Assembly: GCA_002327885.1 (NCBI GenBank)
Contig: DCUS01000234.1
Span: 1-8,294, forward strand
From: Syntrophaceae bacterium UBA2208
Lineage (GTDB): Bacteria > Desulfobacterota > BSN033 > UBA1163
Direction of reading: 5' to 3'
DNA length: 8,294 nt
Under the pieces are notes generated by a model. That model was not told the DNA's origin and made no database searches. It saw nothing but the letters and a program-made list of their open reading frames with translations. Of the stretch, positions 1 to 6,488 are shown piece by piece. The stretch's first letter is position 1. Every line of letters begins with the position of its first letter. The translations under genes were made by a program, and so were the position numbers.

Positions 1-115
1 GAAAACCACCTCAAGATATTGCATCAGGGACTGGATATCTAAGCGAACAGTCCCCCCCAGGGACGGGTGATCCACTTCCCTTACCTGCTCTTGGTGATAT
101 TGGTGCTTCTAGCCG
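1..115. other. Window-edge stretch with no supported gene
   Basis: This stretch lies just past the 3' end of the minus-strand aldolase. It holds a short GC-rich dyad, GTCCC at 50-54 and GGGAC at 60-64. No T-run follows it on the minus strand, so it is a poor terminator. On the minus strand one frame stays open from base 108 to the window edge. Its first possible start is a GTG at 75-73, with only a weak purine-rich stretch before it. That could be the beginning of a gene outside the window, but 25 codons are too few to recognise. Confidence 0.3.
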
Positions 116-781
116 TCATTCCCCAGTTTTTCTTATTTCTTCTATTTTTCTGACAACTGACCTTGCGATCTCTTCCACTTTCAGATAATCCCCATTCCGG
201 GACGCAGGGTTGGTAAGAGCCCCTCCCATTCCTACAGCAAAGGCGCCTGCCTTTATCCACTCATCCAGGTTATCAGGGGAGACCCCTCCGGTGGGCATCA
301 TTTTTGCGAAAGGCAGAGGTCCAAGAACAGCCTTTATAAATGAAGGGCCCAGGACTTCGCCAGGGAATATCTTAACAACATCAGCACCCAGTTCCATTGC
401 GCTCACTATTTCTGCCACAGTGCCCGTTCCTGGAAGGCATGGAACGGAATACCTGTTGCACATTCTCAGTACTTCAGGACTTAAAAAAGGAGTCACCACA
501 TAGCTGGCACCAGCCAGGATGCATAGTCTGGCTGTTTCGGCATCAATCACCGTTCCTGCACCCAGTATCATTCCATCACTGTCGTAGATCCCGGAAAGGT
601 CCTTCATTATGTCGAGGGCTCCTGGAACGGTCATCGTAATCTCCACGGCAGGGATCCCTCCCCTGAAGACAGACTCTGAAAGTTTCCTGCCCTCATCCTT
701 GTTTTTTGCCCGAATGACAGCTACGACACCCTTTCCCTCAATTTTTCGGAGAATCTCATGTTTTCTAATCGAACCCTGCAA
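116..781 (-). CDS. eda: KDPG/KHG-type class I aldolase, divergently transcribed
   Basis: Cytoplasmic class I (Schiff-base) aldolase of the Eda family, which cleaves 2-keto-3-deoxy-6-phosphogluconate to pyruvate and glyceraldehyde 3-phosphate; some members also cleave 2-keto-4-hydroxyglutarate. With the start chosen here it has 221 residues, normal for the family. Visible motifs are VEIT with the catalytic Glu47, GAGTV with pyruvate-binding Thr77, a TP pair at 97-98, KIFPGE with Schiff-base Lys137, and PTGGV for phosphate binding. The residue matching E. coli Arg49 is Thr, as in my recollection of the Thermotoga maritima enzyme. The frame extends upstream to an ATG at 829. The TTG at 781 is preferred because AAAAGGAG (790-797) lies 8 bases before it, a -10 box lies downstream of 829, and the resulting length equals that of the second aldolase. 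It shares a promoter region with the IclR gene, suggesting joint control. Confidence 0.88.
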   Translation of the reverse strand: MQGSIRKHEILRKIEGKGVVAVIRAKNKDEGRKLSESVFRGGIPAVEITMTVPGALDIMKDLSGIYDSDGMILGAGTVIDAETARLCILAGASYVVTPFLSPEVLRMCNRYSVPCLPGTGTVAEIVSAMELGADVVKIFPGEVLGPSFIKAVLGPLPFAKMMPTGGVSPDNLDEWIKAGAFAVGMGGALTNPASRNGDYLKVEEIARSVVRKIEEIRKTGE

Positions 782-789
782 AGGGATCA

Positions 790-797
790 CTCCTTTT
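790..797 (-). promoter_or_regulatory. Ribosome binding site fixing the TTG start of the divergent aldolase
   Basis: On the minus strand AAAAGGAG is followed after 8 bases by TTG (781-779). The upstream in-frame ATG at 829 has no comparable site, and a candidate -10 box at 825-820 would place the transcript start downstream of it. The site therefore decides the start. Confidence 0.65.
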
Positions 798-800
798 GGC

Positions 801-829
801 TTGTGAAAAGGACAAAAAGATTGTATCAT
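801..829 (+). promoter_or_regulatory. Candidate sigma70-type promoter for the IclR-led operon
   Basis: TTGTGA at 801-806 and TATCAT at 824-829 are separated by exactly 17 bases, close to the TTGACA/TATAAT consensus. A transcript would start near 836 and give a leader of about 30 bases before the regulator's ATG at 869. Its -10 box overlaps the opposing -10 candidate of the divergent aldolase. Judged by eye only. Confidence 0.45.
820..825 (-). promoter_or_regulatory. Candidate -10 box of the divergent aldolase promoter
   Basis: Reading the minus strand, 825-820 is TACAAT, five of six matches to the -10 consensus. No good -35 hexamer lies 16-19 bases upstream, which would suit an activator-dependent promoter. 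Transcription would begin near 813, leaving a leader of about 30 bases before the TTG start at 781. Confidence 0.35.
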
Positions 830-848
830 CTGGCTAACTTAAATACCA
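821..848. promoter_or_regulatory. Possible IclR operator: imperfect dyad between divergent genes
   Basis: TTGTAT at 821-826 and ATACCA at 843-848 form an inverted repeat with five of six bases matching, their centres two helical turns apart. The dyad overlaps both candidate -10 boxes, so a bound regulator could block both directions. IclR-family regulators commonly bind dyads next to their own gene. The arms are short and the match may be chance. Confidence 0.25.
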
Positions 849-868
849 CAGAACGGAAAAGAGGTACG

Positions 869-1666
869 ATGAGCGGAACAAATAAACCAAGTCTGCAGCT
901 TCTTGAAAGGGCCATCACCATCCTGGATTTTATTGCGTTCAAAACCGGGTCTTTGTCTTTTACTGAGATTGTTGAGGGGACAGGCATTTCCAAACCCTCA
1001 GTGCATCGGATACTTGCAACCCTTGGGAATTTCAGAATCTTAGTCAGAGACGAACAGGGGGGATATATTCTAGGTCCCAGAATAATTGGTTGGTCCAGGA
1101 GTTGTATTCAAAGCCACGGCCTGCTTTCTGTAGCAAAACCCTGGCTTGACCGGATATGGAACGAAGTAGGGGAAACCCTGCACCTGGTTAGTTTTGAAGA
1201 TGAACAGGCTTATTACCTTTTCAAAATGGAAAGTCGCCACCCTCTTCAGATGCGCTCAAGAATGGGGGATCCCATAGCCCTGCATTCTACGGCTGCAGGA
1301 AAAGCCATCCTCTTTTCCCTCCCCGAGGATAAACTCGGAAGCATCCTTAAAAAAATCAACCTAAACCCAAAAACCAAGAAAACCATAACTGATCCAGTCG
1401 CTCTGAAAGAACAGCTGCAAAGTTTCAGGACACAGGGTTTCAGCGAAGAGGTCGAGGAGAATGAGCAGGACATCCGCTGCATGGCCGCTCCCATCCTTAA
1501 CAATAGGGGATTTCCCGTCGGTGCTGTCAGTATTACTTGCCCAACATACCGGTGTGATGATCTGAAGGCCCAGAAAATGGGGAAATTTTTGGCCGAGACA
1601 CTGCCTAACCTTTCTTATGAACTAGGTTACAACCCTCAAAAGATTCAAGGAGGTGTCACCATTTGA
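869..1666 (+). CDS. IclR-family transcriptional regulator
   Basis: A 265-residue DNA-binding regulator with the two-domain IclR plan. The N-terminal winged helix-turn-helix (about residues 5-70) includes the family pattern SFTEIVEGTGISKPSVHRIL and a wing ending in GYILGPR. The C-terminal effector-binding domain carries LHSTAAGKAIL at about 138-148 and the EEVEENEQDI...AAPI pattern from about 193. The frame is open upstream to 758, but ATG 869 is chosen because it gives the normal family length and follows AAAAGAGG at 857-864, although only 4 bases away. It leads the plus-strand series and overlaps the next gene by 4 bases, so it is probably cotranscribed with the pathway it controls. The enterobacterial KDG sensor KdgR is an IclR member, so KDG or a related 2-keto-3-deoxy acid is a plausible effector, by inference. 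Confidence 0.9.
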   Translation: MSGTNKPSLQLLERAITILDFIAFKTGSLSFTEIVEGTGISKPSVHRILATLGNFRILVRDEQGGYILGPRIIGWSRSCIQSHGLLSVAKPWLDRIWNEVGETLHLVSFEDEQAYYLFKMESRHPLQMRSRMGDPIALHSTAAGKAILFSLPEDKLGSILKKINLNPKTKKTITDPVALKEQLQSFRTQGFSEEVEENEQDIRCMAAPILNNRGFPVGAVSITCPTYRCDDLKAQKMGKFLAETLPNLSYELGYNPQKIQGGVTI

Positions 1667-2328
1667 GAGAGATCAGGAAGATCAGGGTTATCCAATCGAT
1701 AGGGGCGCTGGGGGTTGTAGGGATCATTCGAACGGAATCCATCGAGAAGGGTATTGAAATGGGAACGGCAATGATTGATGGAGGTCTTGGCATTGTTGAG
1801 GTTTCTCTGACTTTTCCCGGTTCTTTGAAGATCATTAAGGGTATCGCAGATAGAAACCACGGGAAGGATTTCATTCTGGGGGCAGGAACAGTGGGGGATG
1901 CCTCATCAGCACGGGTAAGCATTCTTTCCGGGGCCGAATTCATCGTGAGCCATGCCCTGTCTGAAGATGTCGTTGTTACCTGCAACCGTTACGGTGTAGC
2001 CTGTGCCCCCGGGATTCAGAGCGTCTCAGAAGCTGTCCGAGCTATGGAATTGGGCTGCGATGTGGTAAAGGTTTTCCCCGGTTCAGTATTGGGAACGGAA
2101 TTCATAAAGGCCGTTCATGGACCACTACCTCATTTGGAAATGATCCCCGTCGGAGGGGTTACTTCACAGAACCTGAAGAAATGGTTTGATGCTGGAGCGT
2201 ATGCTTTAGGTCTCGGGAGTGATCTTACCCGACACCTGGGGTTGGATGCTGATTACGCTGTCGTCAGAGCCAAAACTGAGAATTTGCTAAAGGAAATAGA
2301 TTCAATTCGATGTCCGATTAAGGGCTGA
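1663..2328 (+). CDS. Second KDPG/KHG-family aldolase with a divergent active site
   Basis: A 221-residue class I aldolase paralogous to the minus-strand enzyme. Conserved features are VEVS with catalytic Glu46, GAGTV with Thr76, KVFPG with Schiff-base Lys136, and a GGV phosphate loop at 164-166. It departs from the first copy at three places near the active site: SH instead of TP at 96-97, PVGG instead of PTGG (Val163), and FPGS instead of FPGE (Ser141). It should still split a 2-keto-3-deoxy (phospho) acid to pyruvate plus an aldehyde, but its preferred substrate may differ, for example an epimer or hydroxyketoglutarate. The start is TTG at 1663, inside the regulator's stop (TTGA overlap), with AAGGAGGTG at 1647-1655 at ideal distance. 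Its place just before the KDG kinase supports a KDPG-type role. Confidence 0.85.
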   Translation: MREIRKIRVIQSIGALGVVGIIRTESIEKGIEMGTAMIDGGLGIVEVSLTFPGSLKIIKGIADRNHGKDFILGAGTVGDASSARVSILSGAEFIVSHALSEDVVVTCNRYGVACAPGIQSVSEAVRAMELGCDVVKVFPGSVLGTEFIKAVHGPLPHLEMIPVGGVTSQNLKKWFDAGAYALGLGSDLTRHLGLDADYAVVRAKTENLLKEIDSIRCPIKG

Positions 2329-2348
2329 CCTGAAAGGGAGAAAAGAGA

Positions 2349-3380
2349 ATGAGCAGGTTCGTTACCTTTGGTGAAGTCATGCTGAGACTGACCCCTCCGG
2401 GTAAGGATTTGATCCTTCAAACTCCTGTTTTTTCTGCTACTCCGGGCGGCGCAGAAGCGAATGTGGCTGTGTCCCTGGCAAATTATGGAGAAAATGTAGC
2501 CTATGTTACTGCTTTGCCTCCATCAAACCCTATCGCCGAATCCATCATTTCAGATATCAGGAAATCAGGGGTTGATACCAGGTTTATCAAGCGTGCCGGA
2601 TCAAGGGTTGGATTGTATTTTACCCAGACCGGCTCCGCAATGAGACCTTCCAAGGTCATCTATGACAGGGCTGGGTCATCTATCGCAGATGTTCGTCCAG
2701 GAGATTTTGACTGGGACAGTATCCTGGATGGGGCACAATGGTTCCACGTGACAGGCATTACACCGGCAATCGCAGAAGGTACGGCAAAGGTTACTTTCGA
2801 GGCTCTGGAGAAATGCAAGGAAAAGGGTGTAACTGTTTCCTGCGACCTTAATTATCGCAAGAAACTTTGGAAGTGGGGAAAGCAGGCGACAGAGATAATG
2901 ACCGAAGTCGCGAGATATGTGGATGTAATGATCGCCAACGAGGAGGACTGCCAGAAGTGTCTGGGTATTGATCTGGATGTGGATGTTACCTCCGGGGATC
3001 TTGAAGTTTCAAAATACCGGAAACTTGCTTCGATAGTGATGGAAGGATATCCGAACGTCAAATACCTTGCTGTGAGCCTGAGAGAAAGCATCAGCGCTGA
3101 TCACAATAACTGGTCGGGCGTGCTTGCCTCAAGGGATTGCTTCTTTGAGAGCAAAAAGTACCCTATAACCGACATTGTAGACCGGATCGGTGGAGGTGAT
3201 GCTTTCGGGGCAGGGTTGATCTACGGGTTGAATCATCTTGATTCAGGCAAGGATGTCATTGAGTTCGCAGTGGCTGCTTCAGCTTTGAAGCACACTGTTT
3301 ATGGGGATTTCAACAGGTTTTCCAAAGAAGAGGTTTTTACCCTCATGGAGGGTGATTCGTCTGGAAGAGTTCAGCGATAG
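2349..3380 (+). CDS. kdgK: 2-keto-3-deoxygluconate kinase, PfkB/ribokinase family
   Basis: A 343-residue cytoplasmic sugar kinase that probably makes KDPG from 2-keto-3-deoxygluconate and ATP, feeding the aldolase gene 20 bases upstream. The N-terminal half has the substrate-site motif GGAEANVA at 33-40, typical of KDG kinases, and VIYDRAGSS, a KDG-kinase-like substrate loop. The C-terminal PfkB signature is GGGDAFGAGLIYGL with catalytic-base Asp284. This GGGD form, rather than the DTxGAGD of fructokinases, favours KDG kinase. GGGAG at 2336-2340 lies 8 bases before the ATG. Close relatives can accept fructose or other keto sugars, so substrate assignment is less certain than family. With no sugar-acid dehydratase in the window, the KDG must come from elsewhere or from the PLP enzyme downstream. 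Confidence 0.85.
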   Translation: MSRFVTFGEVMLRLTPPGKDLILQTPVFSATPGGAEANVAVSLANYGENVAYVTALPPSNPIAESIISDIRKSGVDTRFIKRAGSRVGLYFTQTGSAMRPSKVIYDRAGSSIADVRPGDFDWDSILDGAQWFHVTGITPAIAEGTAKVTFEALEKCKEKGVTVSCDLNYRKKLWKWGKQATEIMTEVARYVDVMIANEEDCQKCLGIDLDVDVTSGDLEVSKYRKLASIVMEGYPNVKYLAVSLRESISADHNNWSGVLASRDCFFESKKYPITDIVDRIGGGDAFGAGLIYGLNHLDSGKDVIEFAVAASALKHTVYGDFNRFSKEEVFTLMEGDSSGRVQR

Positions 3381-3393
3381 AGTTATCAGTAAT

Positions 3394-3476
3394 TTCCCCA
3401 GAGGAGGTGAACGCAGGGTATTTTGTTCATTCTGGTTGCAAGGATGGGGAACGATATCGAAAAACTGGAAAAATAA
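3394..3476 (+). other. Leader before the binding-protein gene, with an unused strong ribosome site and a possible 17-codon ORF
   Basis: The 109-base gap between kinase and binding-protein genes contains AGAGGAGGTGA at 3400-3410, too far from ATG 3490 to serve it; that gene has its own AAGGAGGG at 3475-3482. A small frame starts with TTG at 3423, runs 17 codons (MFILVARMGNDIEKLEK) and stops with TAA at 3474-3476, inside the binding protein's ribosome site. The 12-base distance to the TTG is long, so translation is doubtful. TTCCCC at 3394-3399 and GGGGAA at 3446-3451 could pair around it. No clear promoter is seen in this gap. Confidence 0.25.
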
Positions 3477-3489
3477 GGAGGGTAACACT

Positions 3490-4287
3490 ATGAAAAAGAA
3501 CATTTCTCGGGTATCCATTCTGGCATTGTTCCTGCTTGTGGCCTTTGTATTGATGGCTAGTGTGGCCCATGCAGGCACGCTCCAGAAAGTTATTGATTCC
3601 GGTGTCCTCCGTGTTGGAGTTCTTCCGGATTATCCCCCATGGGGATATCGGGGAGCAGGCGGTGAATATGAGGGATACGATGTTGATATCGCAAAGAGTT
3701 TGGCGGAGGCTCTTGAAGTCAAGCTTGAAATACTGGCACTTGAAGCACCTGCCCGGGTTCCATCCCTTGCTTCGGGTAAGGTGGACGTAGTAATAGCTTG
3801 TCTTACCCCCACAAATAACCGGGCTAAGGTAATCGATTTCACCATCCCTTATGCCTCAGCCGGTTTGGTGCCGATGGTCAAGGCGGACAATAATGAAGTC
3901 AAGAGCTACAAGGATCTCGAAGGAAAGGAAGTAGCCGTAGTAAGGGGAGGTACGCCTGACTGGTTCACTGAAAAGGCAGTTCCTGGAGTCAAGCTCGTAA
4001 GATTTGACACTATCGCAGATGCGTATGCGGCTTTCCGTACGGGGAAAGTCGGTATTTTCGTAGAAGAGGACACTTTTGTTTACCTTGAAGCCAAGAAAAA
4101 CCCAGAGTATAAAGCAATAGGAGAACCCTTTTCCAGGGAGCTGATTTCCTTCGGCGTGAAGAAGGACGATCAGGATTGGTTGAACTATCTTAACAACTTC
4201 CTGACCAACTTTCGTTTCACCGGCGAGAACAAAGAGCTTTACAAGGAATGGTTCGGGAGCTATCCAGCTCCACTTACTCTGGAATAG
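3490..4287 (+). CDS. ABC transporter periplasmic solute-binding protein, polar amino acid type (family 3)
   Basis: A 265-residue exported binding protein of the importer encoded downstream. The signal peptide has a Lys-rich start, a hydrophobic core at about 8-25 and a probable cut after AHA (residue 28). No Cys follows, so it is not a lipoprotein, pointing to a diderm periplasm. The mature part begins with the family-typical VLRVGVLPDYPPWG. NRAKVIDFTIPY includes Arg111, which in family members binds the ligand carboxylate. The segment that usually carries the Asp contacting the amino group reads VEEDT (192-195), so that contact may be changed. ATG 3490 is preferred over upstream starts because AAGGAGGG lies 7 bases before it and it begins the signal peptide. 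Pathway genes on both sides suggest an amino sugar acid ligand, but an ordinary amino acid is not excluded. Confidence 0.9.
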   Translation: MKKNISRVSILALFLLVAFVLMASVAHAGTLQKVIDSGVLRVGVLPDYPPWGYRGAGGEYEGYDVDIAKSLAEALEVKLEILALEAPARVPSLASGKVDVVIACLTPTNNRAKVIDFTIPYASAGLVPMVKADNNEVKSYKDLEGKEVAVVRGGTPDWFTEKAVPGVKLVRFDTIADAYAAFRTGKVGIFVEEDTFVYLEAKKNPEYKAIGEPFSRELISFGVKKDDQDWLNYLNNFLTNFRFTGENKELYKEWFGSYPAPLTLE

Positions 4288-4295
4288 AATCTCAC

Positions 4296-4325
4296 CTGGG
4301 GCAGCTAATGTTCTGGCTGCCCCAG
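4296..4325 (+). terminator. Stem-loop between binding protein and permease genes
   Basis: CTGGGGCAGC (4296-4305) and GCTGCCCCAG (4316-4325) form a perfect 10-base-pair stem around a 10-base loop. The pyrimidine-rich CCTTTACTTTTCTTATTT follows. It lies 8 bases after the binding protein's stop. Such hairpins in ABC operons commonly act as leaky terminators and 3'-end protectors, giving more binding protein than membrane parts. The T-run is interrupted, fitting partial rather than full termination. Confidence 0.75.
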
Positions 4326-4382
4326 CCTTTACTTTTCTTATTTACAGGGTAACAATAGCTTGTGCAATAGGGGAGCAATTTA

Positions 4383-5042
4383 ATGAATTACACACTTAGG
4401 TTTTCCCAGGTTTATAAATATCTACCTCTTCTCTATAAAGGACTTGGATTAAGCAGCGCAATTTCCTTTGTAGGAATGATCATTGGTTGTGTTCTAGGAG
4501 TGATTTTTGCTCTTGGGGAAAAATCCAAGCACACGCCACTGAGAATCATTTCGGTCGGTTATATAGAGTGTATCCGCAATACTCCGCTCCTTATCCAGAT
4601 GTACCTGCTTTATTTCGGATTAGGGCAGTTCGGGTTGCATCTTTCTCCACTTATATCGGCAATCCTTGCCATTACCCTTAACAATGCTGCTTACACTGCT
4701 GTCATATTCCGGACAGGCATAGATGCAGTTGATAGCGGACAGATTGAAGCGGGAAAGGCCCTAGGCATGGGGAAGACCCAGATCTTCAAATACATTCTGT
4801 TCCCTCAGGCTTTCAAAATAGTTGTTCCCCCTTTGACAAACCAGTTTATCAGTATCTTCCTTTTCTCTTCTGTGGCATCAACGATATCGTTGCCGGAACT
4901 GACATACCAGACAACGTATATTGAGTCGGTCTCAATGAGAACCTTCGAAGTGTTTCTAATCGCCACAGGTCTCTATCTGCTTGTGACTACGATAATATCC
5001 ATTGGCTCGACTCTCTACGAAAAGCGTCTAGCCAGATATTAA
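4383..5042 (+). CDS. Amino-acid-type ABC transporter permease 1
   Basis: A 219-residue inner-membrane permease of the HisM/GltK type with about five membrane-spanning segments; the first spans roughly residues 21-45. The conserved GYIECIRNTPLLIQMYLLYFG segment precedes the EAA loop, where Glu122 starts EAGKALGMG...ILFPQ (122-142), the contact for the ATPase. The pattern KDSSL, usual after the EAA loop in such permeases and present in the partner, is here LFSSVAS, so the two are clearly different subunits of a heterodimer. AGGGGAG at 4369-4375 lies 7 bases before the ATG. It follows the stem-loop and is probably made at a lower level than the binding protein. Substrate cannot be told from this subunit. 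Confidence 0.9.
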   Translation: MNYTLRFSQVYKYLPLLYKGLGLSSAISFVGMIIGCVLGVIFALGEKSKHTPLRIISVGYIECIRNTPLLIQMYLLYFGLGQFGLHLSPLISAILAITLNNAAYTAVIFRTGIDAVDSGQIEAGKALGMGKTQIFKYILFPQAFKIVVPPLTNQFISIFLFSSVASTISLPELTYQTTYIESVSMRTFEVFLIATGLYLLVTTIISIGSTLYEKRLARY

Positions 5043-5060
5043 ACCGGGGTTGTGAGAAGA

Positions 5061-5723
5061 ATGGATTTTGTCAGCTCTATCAATTTTCTGGATTGGATGT
5101 TCATCCTCAAAGGTGCAGGGCTAACTATATTCCTCTGCATCATTTCGATGCTCTTTGGTTCCCTAATCGGCCTAGGTACAGGAATTATGCGCAGTTCTCG
5201 TAATGTTCTCTTTTATGGTCCTGCCTGGATCTACATTTTTGTAATTAGGGGTACCCCCTTGCTTATGCAGCTTTTCCTCGTTTATTTCGGAGTGCCTTTA
5301 ATTACTGGTCATGCAATTGGAGCCTTCGCAACAGCACTTGTAGGGCTGGCTCTTTATGCAGGAGCCTATCTTGGGGAAATTGTTAAAGCGGGAATCCAGT
5401 CTGTAGACATTGGGCAAAAAGAAGCTGCAAAAGCCTTGGGAATGAATTTCTGGCAGGAATTCAGACATATTGTATTCCCTCAAGCAATGCGAGTAATAGT
5501 ACAACCTGCTTTCGGCTTTTTCATAGCTCTGGTCAAGGATTCCTCACTCGTGTCAATTATCGGCTTCGTTGAACTTGCCCGAGCCGGCAGACTGGTTATA
5601 GCAAGGACATTTCAACCATTTGTTGTTTACGGTGCTGTTGCCTTAATATATTTCGCGATATGTTTTGGACTCTCAAGACTTAGTTATTCTAGAATTTTTG
5701 CAGGGAAGGCTGATTTGTCGTGA
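5061..5723 (+). CDS. Amino-acid-type ABC transporter permease 2
   Basis: A 220-residue inner-membrane permease of the same family and probable partner of the gene 18 bases upstream. It has about five hydrophobic spans, the conserved RGTPLLMQLFLVYFG segment, a canonical EAA loop EAAKALGMN...IVFPQ at 121-141, and KDSSLVSIIGFVELARAGR near the C-terminus, as in glutamine- and histidine-type systems. ATG 5061 is chosen since it begins a typical MDF... N-terminus. An in-frame GTG at 5052 would add three residues and has GGGG only 2 bases before it. Neither start has a strong ribosome site, so translation may depend on coupling to the upstream permease. Its stop overlaps the ATPase start by 4 bases. 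Confidence 0.9.
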   Translation: MDFVSSINFLDWMFILKGAGLTIFLCIISMLFGSLIGLGTGIMRSSRNVLFYGPAWIYIFVIRGTPLLMQLFLVYFGVPLITGHAIGAFATALVGLALYAGAYLGEIVKAGIQSVDIGQKEAAKALGMNFWQEFRHIVFPQAMRVIVQPAFGFFIALVKDSSLVSIIGFVELARAGRLVIARTFQPFVVYGAVALIYFAICFGLSRLSYSRIFAGKADLS

Positions 5724-6460
5724 AAGACGAAAGAATACTCAAAATGGAAAAAATCGTTAAAACCTTCGGTAAGCTGACGGTTTTGGACGGGGTATCTCTT
5801 GAGGTGAGGAAGGGGGAAGTTGTTGCGATAATTGGACCAAGCGGTTCAGGTAAAACAACATTACTCCGTTGCATAAACGGTCTTGAGACGATTCAGGGTG
5901 GAGAAATTATCGTTGAAGGTTTCAGAATTGACCCTGTGCATCGTGATGCTCACAAAGTCCGTGAAAGAATAGGGTTTATTTTTCAAAAGTTCAATCTTTT
6001 TCCTCATCTTACTGCTTTGGAAAATGTCAAACTGGCCCAGGTTATTGTAAAAAAACGTCCGGAAAAAGAAGCCCGAGACGTGGCTTTGCGCATGCTCGAT
6101 AGAGTGGGTTTATCAGACAAGATTGACGAATATCCTTCGAAACTCTCAGGTGGCCAACAACAGCGTGTTGCCATAGCCAGGGCCCTGGCTATGGATCCAA
6201 CCATGGTGCTTATGGATGAGATCACTTCGGCTCTTGATCCGGAGCTTGTCAACGAGGTTCTTGAAGTTGTGAGACAGCTTGCTAAGGATGGCATGACTAT
6301 GATCATAGTAACCCACGAAATGAGTTTTGCACGTGATGTGGCAAACCGGATAATCTTTATGGCCGATGGGAAAATCGTAGAAGAGGGAAGTCCTGATGAT
6401 ATCTTTCTTAACCCCAGAAATGTCAGGACTCAAGCTTTTATTGGTTCGATTAGCCGATAG
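5720..6460 (+). CDS. Amino-acid-type ABC transporter ATP-binding protein
   Basis: A 246-residue cytoplasmic ATPase energising the importer, of the GlnQ/HisP type. All nucleotide-binding motifs are intact: Walker A GPSGSGKT at 39-46, Q-loop Gln89 in FQKFNLFPH, signature LSGGQQQR at 142-149, Walker B ending in Asp166-Glu167, D-loop SALDPE at 170-175, and switch His199 in VTHEM. Walker B continues MDEITS, where the family usually has FDEPTS; the catalytic pair is unaffected. The start is GTG at 5720, overlapping the permease stop as GTGA. An internal ATG at 5744 is possible but would remove the first 8 residues. AGGGAAGG at 5702-5709 lies slightly far upstream. The overlap implies tight coupling with permease 2. 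Confidence 0.93.
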   Translation: MKDERILKMEKIVKTFGKLTVLDGVSLEVRKGEVVAIIGPSGSGKTTLLRCINGLETIQGGEIIVEGFRIDPVHRDAHKVRERIGFIFQKFNLFPHLTALENVKLAQVIVKKRPEKEARDVALRMLDRVGLSDKIDEYPSKLSGGQQQRVAIARALAMDPTMVLMDEITSALDPELVNEVLEVVRQLAKDGMTMIIVTHEMSFARDVANRIIFMADGKIVEEGSPDDIFLNPRNVRTQAFIGSISR

Positions 6461-6488
6461 TTTTAAGCAGGAGAAGGAAGGCTTGATC

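Noticed and set aside
3..189. Plus-strand open frame from the left edge into the aldolase
   Set aside because: It would overlap the aldolase gene antisense for about 70 bases and its translation (rich in Pro, Gly, Ser) shows no family pattern.
782..829. Upstream ATG (829) for the minus-strand aldolase, adding 16 residues
   Set aside because: The extension has no ribosome site, does not resemble family N-termini and would begin before the likely transcript start. TTG at 781 has AAAAGGAG at 8 bases.
758..868. N-terminal extension of the IclR regulator
   Set aside because: The added 37 residues overlap the divergent gene and its promoter and look unlike IclR proteins. ATG 869 gives the usual length.
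3301..3489. Long in-frame extension of the binding-protein gene back into the kinase
   Set aside because: It would bury the signal peptide behind 63 residues. ATG 3490 has an ideal ribosome site.
3407..3493. A 28-codon GTG-started frame ending at the binding protein's ATG (ATGA overlap)
   Set aside because: The GTG lies inside the ribosome-site sequence itself, leaving no spacing for initiation, and the peptide shows no recognisable feature.
4341..4370. Possible promoter before permease 1 (TTTACA then CAATAG)
   Set aside because: The -10 part matches only about two of six consensus bases, so read-through past the stem-loop is simpler.
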